Shown: positions 13,953 through 22,235, counted from the first letter of the stretch. The stretch: 34,525 nt of DNA from Dethiosulfovibrio salsuginis (GCF_900177735.1 NZ_FXBB01000027.1:1-34525); one strand, 5' to 3'. Notes: a model not told the origin generated them from the sequence alone. Translations and numbers: made by a program.

Positions 13953-14825
13953 ATGAGGATAGGCATCGACCTGGGAGGACACAAAATCGCTGGAGGAAAG
14001 GTAGAGGATGGATCGATACTTCAAAGGATAAAGATCCCTACCCCCGACTCCCGCTACCCTAAAGACACCACCGACGCACTGGAGAGAGCGGTCAGAGAGC
14101 TGGGAACCGATGAAGTTCGCTCTGTAGGGATAGGCCTTCCCGGCATGCTATCGGTGGACAGGAGATCGGTCATAGGTCTGACCAACCTCCCTCTTTGGGA
14201 GAACTACCCTCTGGCGGAAATCCTGGAGGACCGGCTCTCCCTGCCGGTGTATCTGGAAAACGACGCCAACTGCGCCGCTCTAGGGGAGATGAGGTTCGGC
14301 CAGGGAACTGGGCTGTCCGACTTCGTCATGTTAACCTTAGGCACCGGTATAGGAGGGGCCATAGTCTCCGGCGGGAAGCTTCTCATGGGACACAGGGGGC
14401 TGGCAGGAGAGCTGGGACACCTGGCTCTCCTGCACAGAAAGCCCTGCAAGTGCGGAGGCATAGGACACGGAGAGACCCTCTTCTCCGCCGACCGTTTCGA
14501 CGGGAGGTGCGCCGAGACAAAGGTCGCCTCCGTCCCGGAGCTCTGGGACCTGAGAAAGGACGTTAGACAGGCTCAATTCTGGGAGGAAGCGCTGGAGGGG
14601 CTATCCTGCGTCATAGTCTCCTCCATCCACTGCCTGGACCCTCAGGCGATCATACTTTCAGGAGGACTCTCAAACCTACCGGGATTGGTGGACGAGCTCG
14701 CTCCCTTTATAGACCTCAGGCTAGCCAAGTCCTTCCACCCAGCCCCACCGGTTCTGATCTCCACGTTAGGGGGAGACGGACCGGTTATAGGAGCTGCCTA
14801 CCTGGGATCGCATTCCCTGAGATAA
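13953..14825 (+). CDS. ROK-family sugar kinase
   Basis: A 290-residue ROK-family kinase of the ASKHA fold. It has a phosphate-1 motif IDLGGHKIAGG (5-15), the catalytic Asp104 in LENDANCAALGE, TLGTGIGGAIVSGG (128-141) and EXGH-like ELGH (153-156). The zinc site reads His156, Cys165, Cys167 and His172, whereas the usual family pattern has a third cysteine (CxCGxxGC), so His appears to replace it. GGAGG lies near the ATG, 4 bp after ugd. A glucokinase or amino-sugar kinase role is likely, possibly feeding UDP-glucose for the arn genes, but specificity cannot be read from sequence. Its 3' end overlaps the convergent asparaginase gene by 28 bp. Confidence 0.85.
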   Translation: MRIGIDLGGHKIAGGKVEDGSILQRIKIPTPDSRYPKDTTDALERAVRELGTDEVRSVGIGLPGMLSVDRRSVIGLTNLPLWENYPLAEILEDRLSLPVYLENDANCAALGEMRFGQGTGLSDFVMLTLGTGIGGAIVSGGKLLMGHRGLAGELGHLALLHRKPCKCGGIGHGETLFSADRFDGRCAETKVASVPELWDLRKDVRQAQFWEEALEGLSCVIVSSIHCLDPQAIILSGGLSNLPGLVDELAPFIDLRLAKSFHPAPPVLISTLGGDGPVIGAAYLGSHSLR

Positions 14826-15841
14826 TGGGACAGGACGAAACCAGGGGCCTTAGGAGACGCTAAGAGAGCGTAGCATCCCAGTGCGTGGATAAACTCAACC
14901 GGGTAGTCCATCTGGTTCCACACAGAAAAGCCCGATGATGCCAGAGAACCTATACCGACCCCTGCGTAACTGCCGGGGTTTTTCGTGTCTCCCTCAGCCT
15001 GACTGCAGGCTATGACGTGAGGCCTGGGCCTTCCGTCGAAGGCCTTAACCACCGAGTCGAGAGCCTTTGAAGGGGCGTTGCCCGCTCCGTAGCCCAGTAT
15101 AGCCAATATCTTCTCCTGTCCTCTCAGACGTGGCACAAAACCGGGGGTACACACCATCCAGGAAACCTCTCCCGCCACCTCTCTCGCCTTATCGGGGTCG
15201 TAGGACAGGACCTTCTCCGAAAGAGGGGACAGAGAGGGGGCCATAGGCTTTCTCTCCACCTCCTGTCGACCTTTTCTGCCCCATTCGGGGTTGAAATACA
15301 GAGGCTGACCGTTGGCCGCCACGTAGGCATCGGGATGGAGAGCCTGGGCCTTGTGGGCCCTGTTTCCCGGAATGAGCTTCCAGTTGCAGTATATCCATAC
15401 TCCCGAGATGTCCGAACAGGCGACCTGGGACGCCCCTCTCAGGTTGACAGTCACGTCCTCAGGCATATAGTCCAAAGTCAACTGGCTACCGGTGAGAATC
15501 ACCGGTACGTCCAGCCTGGGGAAACAGAGGCTCAGCCATGCGGAGGTGTAGGCCATAGTGTCGGTGCCGTGGAGGATAAGTATGCCAGTGGCCCCACGTT
15601 CAAGCTCCTGGGAAATCACCGAGGCCATCTCCACCCAGTGGCCTGGATCCAGGTCCGAGCTGTCCAACCCCGGAACCCCCCAGGGCTCTCTGAATACCAC
15701 GTCGACGTTTCTTCCCTTGAAAGCCCTCTCGATATGCTCCCTCAGGGCATCGGTGGCCTTGGCGTCCGGGAGCTTTCCTCCGTCCTCACCGAAGCCGCTG
15801 GCTATAGTACCTCCGGTGAATATAACGGCCAGTTTCCTCAT
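14798..15841 (-). CDS. L-asparaginase (cytoplasmic type I-like)
   Basis: A 347-residue amidohydrolase of the bacterial asparaginase family. The catalytic threonines are Thr12 in FTGGTIASGF and Thr93-Asp94 in LHGTDTMAYT, and a GSQLTLDY segment follows. No signal peptide is visible, which suggests a cytoplasmic enzyme converting asparagine to aspartate and ammonia. This fits amino-acid fermentation. AGGAAG precedes the ATG. The rubrerythrin gene upstream ends in a terminator, so expression needs readthrough or an unrecognised promoter. It overlaps the ROK gene tail by 28 bp. Confidence 0.9.
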   Translation of the reverse strand: MRKLAVIFTGGTIASGFGEDGGKLPDAKATDALREHIERAFKGRNVDVVFREPWGVPGLDSSDLDPGHWVEMASVISQELERGATGILILHGTDTMAYTSAWLSLCFPRLDVPVILTGSQLTLDYMPEDVTVNLRGASQVACSDISGVWIYCNWKLIPGNRAHKAQALHPDAYVAANGQPLYFNPEWGRKGRQEVERKPMAPSLSPLSEKVLSYDPDKAREVAGEVSWMVCTPGFVPRLRGQEKILAILGYGAGNAPSKALDSVVKAFDGRPRPHVIACSQAEGDTKNPGSYAGVGIGSLASSGFSVWNQMDYPVEFIHALGCYALLASPKAPGFVLSHYLRECDPR

Positions 15842-15862
15842 AAGTTAATCCACTTCCTTTCT

Positions 15863-15891
15863 AAAAAGGGAAGGCCCAAGCGGACCTTCCC
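15863..15891 (-). terminator. Rho-independent terminator after rubrerythrin
   Basis: On the minus strand GGGAAGG and CCTTCCC form a 7-bp stem around a 10-base loop, followed directly by TTTTT. It begins about 10 bp after the rubrerythrin stop. Confidence 0.8.
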
Positions 15892-15900
15892 CTGTTATAG

Positions 15901-16398
15901 CTACTCCACCAACTCGTAGGATTTGGATCCCGCCCCGCAGACCGGGCATTTTTCCGGTGCGGCGTTCTCCTCTATGTGTCCGCACACGGTGCAGAGATAG
16001 TAGTCCACCGAGGTCTTGTCGGCTAGATGCTCCAGAGCCTTTTTGTAGAGGGCCGCATGGACCTTCTCCACCTCGTTGGCCATGTTGAAGCCGGTGAGGG
16101 CCCTCTTCTCGCCCTCCGCCTCGGCGTCGGCGATGAAGGCGGGATACATCTCGGTGTATTCGTAGATCTCCCCCTCTAGGGCGTCTTTGAGGTTAGCCTC
16201 TGTGTCCTTGATCTTTCCCATGTTGCGGTAGTGCATCTTAGCGTGAAGGGTTTCCGCAGCGGCGGCGGCCCTGAACAGCTTGGCCACCGACGTATAGCCC
16301 TCTTTGTCCGCTACCTCGGAGTAGAAAAGGTACTTCCTGTTTGCCTGTGACTCCCCTGCAAAGGCCTCGGCCAGACCGGCCATGGTTTTTTCGCTCAC
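15901..16398 (-). CDS. Rubrerythrin
   Basis: A 165-residue di-iron peroxidase that reduces hydrogen peroxide in the cytoplasm of anaerobes. The N-terminal ferritin-like domain carries Glu16, the two ExxH motifs Glu49-His52 and Glu111-His114, and Glu76. The C-terminal rubredoxin domain has Cys136, Cys139, Cys151 and Cys154. The start is GTG with GGGGGAG six to seven bases upstream; an ATG five codons in is the alternative. It stands alone between its own promoter and a terminator. Confidence 0.94.
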   Translation of the reverse strand: MSEKTMAGLAEAFAGESQANRKYLFYSEVADKEGYTSVAKLFRAAAAAETLHAKMHYRNMGKIKDTEANLKDALEGEIYEYTEMYPAFIADAEAEGEKRALTGFNMANEVEKVHAALYKKALEHLADKTSVDYYLCTVCGHIEENAAPEKCPVCGAGSKSYELVE

Positions 16399-16439
16399 TT
16401 AGATCTCCCCCTTGAACGTGATATATACCTCTCGGGGCT

Positions 16440-16448
16440 ATTATAGCA
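16440..16448 (-). promoter_or_regulatory. Extended -10 promoter of rubrerythrin
   Basis: The minus strand reads TGCTATAAT, a consensus -10 with TGn extension, about 40 bases before the rubrerythrin GTG. No clear -35 is present. A plus-strand TATACT at 16463-16468 may serve the divergent transporter gene. Confidence 0.6.
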
Positions 16449-16517
16449 CGACGAAAATAGGCTATACTCCAGCTAGAGAAAGTATCCAAAAGATGAGCCC
16501 AAAGGAGACATAAAAAA

Positions 16518-17435
16518 ATGAGATCAGCGCTTCCGGGAATGGAGTACGTTCCCATGACGATAACCATAGCCCTCTGGTCGGGTACCTACATAGCGGGCAA
16601 GTTCGCCGTGGCCGACTTAACCCCCTCCAGCCTCCTGCTCCTGCGCTATATGGCAGCGTCGGCCATAATGATACCGGCGATGATGCTCTTTGAGCCCGGA
16701 AGGTGGAAGGTGGGGATGAAAGACTCGTTGCCTCTGTTCGCCATAGGCCTGACTGGGATGTTCGGAAACAACATATTTTTCTTTCTGGCTCTCAAATACA
16801 CCTCGGTGATGAACGCCTCCATCATCTTCGCCATAACCCCTTTTCTGACTGCCTTGCTGGCGGCTATCTTCGCCGGAGAACCACTTGAGATAAAGAGGCT
16901 CGGGGCTATAGCCCTGGCCCTGTCGGGAGTGGTGCTCCTTCTCACAGGAGGGGATATAACGGTCCTTCGGACGATGGAGTTCAACAGAGGAGACCTCTAC
17001 GAGGTTTTAGCCGCCCTCTGTGCTGCGACCTACACTGTGATAGCCAGGAAGGTGGCCTTCCGCTACACACCTCTGGTGGTGACAGGCTATGGGATGATAT
17101 TCGCCGCTGTGCTGTCGCTGCCTCTGGCGGCCATGGAGATGTCCTTTGCCACCTTTTCCGCGATCACCCCTAGAGGATGGGGGTCTCTGGCTTACCTGGC
17201 GATTCTGGCCTCCTGCGTGGCCTACCTGCTTCAGCAGGTCTCGGTGAAAAAGATAGGGGCCAACAGGACCGCCGCCTTCATAAACCTCTCCCCCGCCATG
17301 ACCATCGCCCTGGCCGCTTTATTTCTCGGAGAGAGGATATCGACGATCCAGGCCCTCAGCGCAGGGATAATAGTTGCAGGGGTAGCACTGAACGCGGCGA
17401 TCAAAAGCTCCTCCTCTGGTGGTCGAACCGCTTAA
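16518..17435 (+). CDS. DMT-superfamily EamA transporter
   Basis: A 305-residue inner-membrane protein with two EamA repeats of five helices each (about residues 7-140 and 155-295), the usual ten-helix plan. The repeat signature ends LGAIALALSGVVLLL and IQALSAGIIVAGVAL are visible. Such proteins export amino acids or other metabolites; the substrate is unknown. GGAG lies about 10 bases before the ATG. The gene is divergent from rubrerythrin and its last 35 bp overlap the convergent pgsW gene. Confidence 0.88.
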   Translation: MRSALPGMEYVPMTITIALWSGTYIAGKFAVADLTPSSLLLLRYMAASAIMIPAMMLFEPGRWKVGMKDSLPLFAIGLTGMFGNNIFFFLALKYTSVMNASIIFAITPFLTALLAAIFAGEPLEIKRLGAIALALSGVVLLLTGGDITVLRTMEFNRGDLYEVLAALCAATYTVIARKVAFRYTPLVVTGYGMIFAAVLSLPLAAMEMSFATFSAITPRGWGSLAYLAILASCVAYLLQQVSVKKIGANRTAAFINLSPAMTIALAALFLGERISTIQALSAGIIVAGVALNAAIKSSSSGGRTA

Positions 17436-18456
17436 ATATAAAGAGCATAAGGGAGAAAAAACACAGCCCTATAATCGAGTATAAAGGGCTTTTTTTATGG
17501 CCCATTACGGGAGGGGAGTCGAAAGGTATGCCTTCCTTAAGGGCCAGGTCTTTGAGGTTTAGAAGGTGGACGACAGGATACCCCTCCCTCAGGGCCAACC
17601 CGATCACCCCATCTCCTCCGTCAAAACTACCGGGATAGAGAGGTCCTGGAGGCAGTGACAGGGCAACCGGATCGTCTCCCATGCTGGAGCTCGAACCGCC
17701 TATAGAGATAACCGCCTTAGGTTTTATTCGGCCTATGAGGTCCATCTTCCACCGAACGACCTCCTCCAGGGAGTCGAGCTCAAGAAGGGGGACTTTGGCC
17801 GCCAAGGCGAAGGACTCCATTATGGCCGTCCCCTCAGGGGATAGGCCGCCGCCGACCTCGCCACCGCCCCCTTTAGTGTAGACCATAGCCTTGGTGTGCA
17901 AAAAGCCCTTAGACCTAAGTTGGCTGGCCATAGCGGGCCAGGGGGATAGTGGATCGTTGGCCCCCCAGGTGGAGGAGCCTAAAGAGACCACTAGTGAGAT
18001 ATCTAACCCCAGGTCCTCCGCCGCCATAAGGACGTTCAGCATCATCCCTGGAAAGGAGGAGGACGAAAATATCACCACCGGATCGCCGGGCTCCAGCTCT
18101 AGCCGATCGAACCAGTCCAGCGCCGCCAGGGCCCAGGCGGGATCACAGGCGGTCCTTTTGGAGGGCAGACTGCCCAGTGTGGTGGAAAGAGGGCTCCATT
18201 CGAGGCCGATAAGTCCGTAGCCCCAGGGATCGTCGGAAGGGGAAAAAGAGGAGCCTATAGACCTTCGCCAACTGAGAATTTGGGACTGAGCCTCTCTCAC
18301 CTTGATCCACAGCCTCTCCCTCTCGGGGGGGAGAGGAGAGGATCCACCGACCCACCAGAGAAAGGCCAGACCTATAGCCATAGCTGACAGGATACGGTTT
18401 CTGTAGATTCTGGCCTTCCTCAAGGAACTACGATAGCCCTGTAGGTCGAAACTCAC
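17401..18456 (-). CDS. pgsW: Poly-gamma-glutamate system protein PgsW
   Basis: A 351-residue protein with an N-terminal membrane helix (about residues 22-38), a large extracytoplasmic domain and a second C-terminal helix (LYSIIGLCFFSLMLFIF). The central domain has WALAALDWFDRLELEPGD, FSSSSFPGMMLNVL and GGSSSSMGDDP segments that match my recollection of the PgsW family, found with PgsB and PgsC where PgsA is lacking. The start is a GTG overlapping the pgsC stop (GTGA), with GAGAGGG about seven bases upstream. The open frame extends further upstream, but only inside pgsC. The role in polymer synthesis or export is inferred from context. Confidence 0.8.
   Translation of the reverse strand: MSFDLQGYRSSLRKARIYRNRILSAMAIGLAFLWWVGGSSPLPPERERLWIKVREAQSQILSWRRSIGSSFSPSDDPWGYGLIGLEWSPLSTTLGSLPSKRTACDPAWALAALDWFDRLELEPGDPVVIFSSSSFPGMMLNVLMAAEDLGLDISLVVSLGSSTWGANDPLSPWPAMASQLRSKGFLHTKAMVYTKGGGGEVGGGLSPEGTAIMESFALAAKVPLLELDSLEEVVRWKMDLIGRIKPKAVISIGGSSSSMGDDPVALSLPPGPLYPGSFDGGDGVIGLALREGYPVVHLLNLKDLALKEGIPFDSPPVMGHKKSPLYSIIGLCFFSLMLFIFKRFDHQRRSF
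17465..17497 (+). terminator. Rho-independent terminator of the DMT transporter, inside the pgsW 3' end
   Basis: AGCCCT (17465-17470) pairs with AGGGCT (17485-17490) and is followed by a run of T. It lies 30 bp past the transporter stop, but within the sequence that encodes the C-terminal helix of pgsW on the other strand. Confidence 0.65.
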
Positions 18457-18893
18457 TGAAGCCACCCTCTCGCCGACGTAATCAGGCTGAAGGCCATGGC
18501 GGAGGCGATGGCCGCCGAAAAAGACGACGCCAAGGTGACCACCGGCCCTTGCCTCTGAAAGTCGGCGGCCATCAATCCAGGGATCGCCCATCCTAACCAC
18601 AGATACCAGCTATCGACGGAGGAACCGAGGGCTATCCTGAGGACCAGGGCCAAAAACATGGCAAAGGCTATTCTCTGCCTGCCGTAGAGAGGAATCGTAC
18701 GGGAGATCAGCTCAAGACAGGCCCATACCCCGAAAGCTCCCGCTACCGCCCCTGCCACTCGCACAGGGGCCCCTAGAGAGTAGGCCAGGACCCCCGGGGT
18801 TATCACTCCCCCTGGAGAGATTCCGGTCCTGTGATAAAAGACCATACCAACCGCTACACCTATGGCCAAAAGCCACAGAAATCCGTCGCTCAA
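18453..18893 (-). CDS. pgsC: Poly-gamma-glutamate biosynthesis membrane protein PgsC/CapC
   Basis: A 146-residue integral membrane protein with four to five helices, the usual size for PgsC/CapC. The HRTGISPGGVITPGVLAYSL segment (about residues 21-40) resembles the conserved GxxxGGxxxPGYL-type motif of the family. With PgsB it forms the ligase that polymerises glutamate through gamma linkages. The start is TTG with AGGAG about eight bases upstream. Repeat copy 3 ends roughly 10 bp before that Shine-Dalgarno and separates the gene from pgsB. Confidence 0.85.
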   Translation of the reverse strand: MSDGFLWLLAIGVAVGMVFYHRTGISPGGVITPGVLAYSLGAPVRVAGAVAGAFGVWACLELISRTIPLYGRQRIAFAMFLALVLRIALGSSVDSWYLWLGWAIPGLMAADFQRQGPVVTLASSFSAAIASAMAFSLITSARGWLQ

Positions 18894-18918
18894 CCGATCA
18901 TCTCCTAAAGAAGGATAT

Positions 18919-19156
18919 TTCTAAGAACTCACGTTTACACTCCCTCGGATAGGTCATTCCGCCTGCGCCCTGTCTCGCCCAGGCGTATACTCGGCCTGCC
19001 TGTTTCGTACAAACCGCCTCGGAGGGCACGTCCTGTGCCCCCTCGGCTTAGGGCGACGTCCTGTCGCCCCATTCGTACTACACTACGGCAGGCCAAGTAT
19101 ACGGGCTCAAAGGGGCTCCGTCGGAACGACCTATCCGAGGATCAGCGTTTCTAGAG
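18919..19156 (+). repeat. Palindromic multi-hairpin repeat, copy 3 (inside the pgs operon)
   Basis: This 238-bp copy has the same orientation as copies 1 and 2. The terminal repeat is TTCTAAGAACTC (18919-18930), paired loosely with GCGTTTCTAGAG (19145-19156). The outer stem is 18944-18961 with 19122-19139. The inner stem is 18984-19000 with 19087-19103. Both stems carry sequence changes relative to copies 1 and 2 that occur on both arms and preserve pairing. The two GTCCT-loop hairpins are unchanged in their cores. The right end overlaps the pgsB 3' end, encoding its final residues and stop. Confidence 0.92.
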
Positions 19157-20123
19157 ATTCCCTAAAAAGTTTAAGCTCCAGAGGAGCTCCGTAGACCACG
19201 TTTCCGCAGCCGAATACCAGCCCTTTTGAGTCGACCAGGGCCTTGAGATCTTCGGCACCTAAACACCTAACGTATCGGGATCTGCCGATGAAAAATGGCC
19301 TGTCGCCTATGACTATTCGCTCTTTCCAGCCCTCCCGATCCAGCCAGGGCCTGAAAACCCTGAACCTCTCTGGCCTGTCTCGCCTGTGATTGAAGAGGAC
19401 GGTAGCGTCCTCCCTCCTCCAGCCAAGGGATCGAAAGAGGTCTTCGGTGGTAGTCAGGTCGTTGGCGGAGAAGGCGAAGGCCAGCTCCCCTCGATCGGTT
19501 TTTAACAGGGAGAAATCCGCCAGATCTGCCTCAAGGGATCTTATCGCCCTAAGACACACCTCTCTATCAAGGCCGAGGACCTCGCAGGCCTTCAGAGCGA
19601 TCGACTCGTTGGAGGCTCGGTAGGAGGTATCTCCGACGGTCGCCGGAGCGACCACCACATCCCACTTTGCCTCATCGATAAGGGCCATAGCCAGAGGGCA
19701 GGAGGAAACCTCCTGCCCCAGGACCACCGTGCTCCCTTTAGGGATGCCTTTCAAAAGGGCCTTTGCGGCGTTATCCTCGCCGTCGCCCCACATATCCTGA
19801 TGGTCCGGCCTGACGTTGGTCAGTACGGTGACAGAGGGTTTTAGCCAGGATCCAGCCAGATGCTGGAGTTCCGGCGAGACCGCGCTGTTTTCCATTACCA
19901 CTCCCTGAACGTCCGGAGGAAGGGAGGCTATCCACCACCTCATCTCCTCCACGTGAGCACCGGAATAACGTAATATAGGCACCTCCTCCGAAGGGGTTAA
20001 AGTCCTGGGGATAACCCCGGTTATCCTACCGTAAGCCCTCAAGCCACAGGCCACCATAGCACGGTGGATCATCCTGACCACCGTGCTCTTTCCTCTGCTT
20101 CCTGTCACTAAGACGGCGATCAC
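19131..20123 (-). CDS. pgsB: Poly-gamma-glutamate synthase PgsB/CapB (Mur-ligase-like)
   Basis: A 330-residue ATP-dependent amide ligase. The P-loop TGSRGKSTVVRMI is at residues 7-19. The VLTNVRPDHQDMWGDGEDN segment corresponds to the ExxxDHxDxxG region of CapB/Mur ligases, and the C-terminal LVFGCGNVVYGA matches the conserved end. B. subtilis PgsB is 393 residues with an N-terminal membrane segment. Here the protein starts almost at the P-loop, so membrane attachment probably relies on PgsC. The start is GTG, 6 bp after the HD-GYP gene. The last eight codons and the stop lie within repeat copy 3. Confidence 0.87.
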   Translation of the reverse strand: MIAVLVTGSRGKSTVVRMIHRAMVACGLRAYGRITGVIPRTLTPSEEVPILRYSGAHVEEMRWWIASLPPDVQGVVMENSAVSPELQHLAGSWLKPSVTVLTNVRPDHQDMWGDGEDNAAKALLKGIPKGSTVVLGQEVSSCPLAMALIDEAKWDVVVAPATVGDTSYRASNESIALKACEVLGLDREVCLRAIRSLEADLADFSLLKTDRGELAFAFSANDLTTTEDLFRSLGWRREDATVLFNHRRDRPERFRVFRPWLDREGWKERIVIGDRPFFIGRSRYVRCLGAEDLKALVDSKGLVFGCGNVVYGAPLELKLFRESLETLILG

Positions 20124-20129
20124 TACACA

Positions 20130-22235
20130 TCATTCCTTAATTTTTGCGTATATCCCCTCGAAAACCCTGTGGTTTAACCTGAATATCTCCAGGATATCGG
20201 GATCGAAGTGTTCCGGCTGGACTCGTCCATCCCCTTGGAGGATGATCTCGCAGGCCTTTTCGTGGGAAAAGGCAGGCTTGTACCCTCTGGCGTCCCTCAG
20301 AGCATCGTAGATGTCGGCGATAGCCACTATCCTGCCGCTGATAGGGATGTCCTCCCCTTTGAGACCTTTAGGGTAACCTGATCCATCCCATTTTTCGTGG
20401 TGGGTCATAGCCAGCTGTCGGGCCATCTCGAGCCACTCCGAATCCCCGAGGATATCCGCACCGTATACGGTGTGGTTGCGGATAATGGCGAACTCCTCGG
20501 CGGTCAGGGCACCGGGTTTTGCCAGTATTCTGTGGGATATCCTGAGTTTACCTATATCGTGGAGCTGGCTGTATATCCTTATGTCCTCCACGTACTCCTC
20601 GGACATTCCCAAGGTGCTGGCGATAAAGGCGGAGTATTCACCGACCCTGAGCAGATGGCTCCCTGTCTCCTCGTGATAGGACTCGGTAAGTCCCTGCATT
20701 CTGGTCGCCAGGTAGTGAAAGGACTTTCTGACCTCTCTGACCATGCTGTGGGCCTGAAACAATCCCCCGAGGGGGAGGACGAAACGACGGAGGACCTCGA
20801 CTATAGAGCCGCCGTTTCTGGAGGACTCCTCCTGGACCAGGAGAACCAGTCCTACCAGCCTGCCCATAAACCTGACGGGAACGGTAAACCTGACCATATC
20901 CCCTGCGGGCTGGACGATCTCCTCCTCTTTGTCCACAAAGGGGATCACCATATCCATGAGGGATTTCCGGTCCAGTGGAAAAGGTGGCTCGCCGGAACTG
21001 CCCCACAGAAAGGGGATATCCTCCTCAAGAGCGACCACCCCGACGAAGGAGCAGGAAAAGGTCCTCTCCAGGTTTGAAACGATGGCTCCAACTGTGCCGT
21101 CAAGGGAGGAAGAGGCCCCTATGTCCCTGGAGAGGTTCATCAGGCTGTCCAGCCTATCGCTGGCGAGGTTCAGCTCGTCGTTGCTCTCTCTGACCTGGGT
21201 CTCCATAGCGATGGCTTCCTCGTAGAGGGCGGTCAGGTTTTCACCCTGATCGGAAATAACCTGAAGCAGTTTCTCGAAAGCCCCGAGGAGCTTTCCGTGC
21301 TCCTCAAAAGGGGCCCTATCCTCTCTAAAGGTCTCTATGGCGGAAAATATCCTGGGGATAGACTCCACCGGATTGTCCTCCGAGGAGATATCCTCCGCCA
21401 GGAAGGATATCCTCTTAACCGATAGGTCCAAACTGGAGGTTATCCTGTTTAGGACGATCCAGAACAAAGCGACAAAAGGTGCGACCAGGCAGAGAAACAG
21501 AGACGACCACAGGAGGGCCTTTTGAGCGGACTGGTACCTTATGAGGTCCCTAGGATACAACAAGGCGAGGGAGAGCCCTTCCCCTAGATGGACGGAGTGA
21601 ATCCCTATACGCTCTCCACCCCATATCCCTTCCGACCTTCTGTGACCTAAAAAATTCACAGGCAGACACCCTCCTACGGAGGCTAGATCACTTCCCCAGG
21701 AGGCCATTACCGTACCGTCTCTGTCGACTAACACCAGGTTCTCTCCCTCCATAAACTTAGAGAAAGGGGAGTAGAGAAACACTCTGCTGTCGAAACCGGC
21801 TATCAGCCAATTTCCGTCCCTCAAAACTGACTTTATAAGCCTAGGGGAGGCGGGCTGAGCTAAGAACGACGACACCTCCCATTTGCCCGAGAGCAGCCCC
21901 TCAGGGAACGTCATGCCAGGCCTGATGTTGCCCTTAAAGACCTCCAGAACCTCCCCATCGGAGGAACAGAGGACGAGCTCTCTGACCTTGATGTTATCCA
22001 TGGCCGGATTTCTCATGTACTCCAGAGAGGCGAAGTTTAAAAAAGCGTCGGTGAAGGCCATTCGGTCCTCCATCTCCTGAGCCAGTTCACCTAAAGTACG
22101 GTCGGTCCTGCTATCGTGAAGGTTTTGAGCTCTCAGGAGGGACAGTCCGAAAATGGTCAGAGAGAGTATAAACAAAGCGATAAGCACCATTAACACCGAT
22201 CTTTTACGGACCTCTTTCAGGCTAGTTCTTCTCAA
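20130..22235 (-). CDS. Membrane-bound HD-GYP c-di-GMP phosphodiesterase
   Basis: A 701-residue sensor. An N-terminal membrane helix (about residues 13-33) is followed by a ~190-residue periplasmic region, a second helix near 240-262, a linker, a GAF-like domain (about 370-500) and a C-terminal HD-GYP domain. His559-Asp560 (LHDIGK) and Gly620-Tyr621-Pro622 (DGSGYPKG) are intact, as are HRILAKPG and NHTVYGADIL, so c-di-GMP hydrolysis is expected. The start overlaps the ligand-binding protein stop by 4 bp. The periplasmic sensor and the adjacent binding protein suggest an external ligand controls the enzyme. Confidence 0.9.
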   Translation of the reverse strand: MRRTSLKEVRKRSVLMVLIALFILSLTIFGLSLLRAQNLHDSRTDRTLGELAQEMEDRMAFTDAFLNFASLEYMRNPAMDNIKVRELVLCSSDGEVLEVFKGNIRPGMTFPEGLLSGKWEVSSFLAQPASPRLIKSVLRDGNWLIAGFDSRVFLYSPFSKFMEGENLVLVDRDGTVMASWGSDLASVGGCLPVNFLGHRRSEGIWGGERIGIHSVHLGEGLSLALLYPRDLIRYQSAQKALLWSSLFLCLVAPFVALFWIVLNRITSSLDLSVKRISFLAEDISSEDNPVESIPRIFSAIETFREDRAPFEEHGKLLGAFEKLLQVISDQGENLTALYEEAIAMETQVRESNDELNLASDRLDSLMNLSRDIGASSSLDGTVGAIVSNLERTFSCSFVGVVALEEDIPFLWGSSGEPPFPLDRKSLMDMVIPFVDKEEEIVQPAGDMVRFTVPVRFMGRLVGLVLLVQEESSRNGGSIVEVLRRFVLPLGGLFQAHSMVREVRKSFHYLATRMQGLTESYHEETGSHLLRVGEYSAFIASTLGMSEEYVEDIRIYSQLHDIGKLRISHRILAKPGALTAEEFAIIRNHTVYGADILGDSEWLEMARQLAMTHHEKWDGSGYPKGLKGEDIPISGRIVAIADIYDALRDARGYKPAFSHEKACEIILQGDGRVQPEHFDPDILEIFRLNHRVFEGIYAKIKE

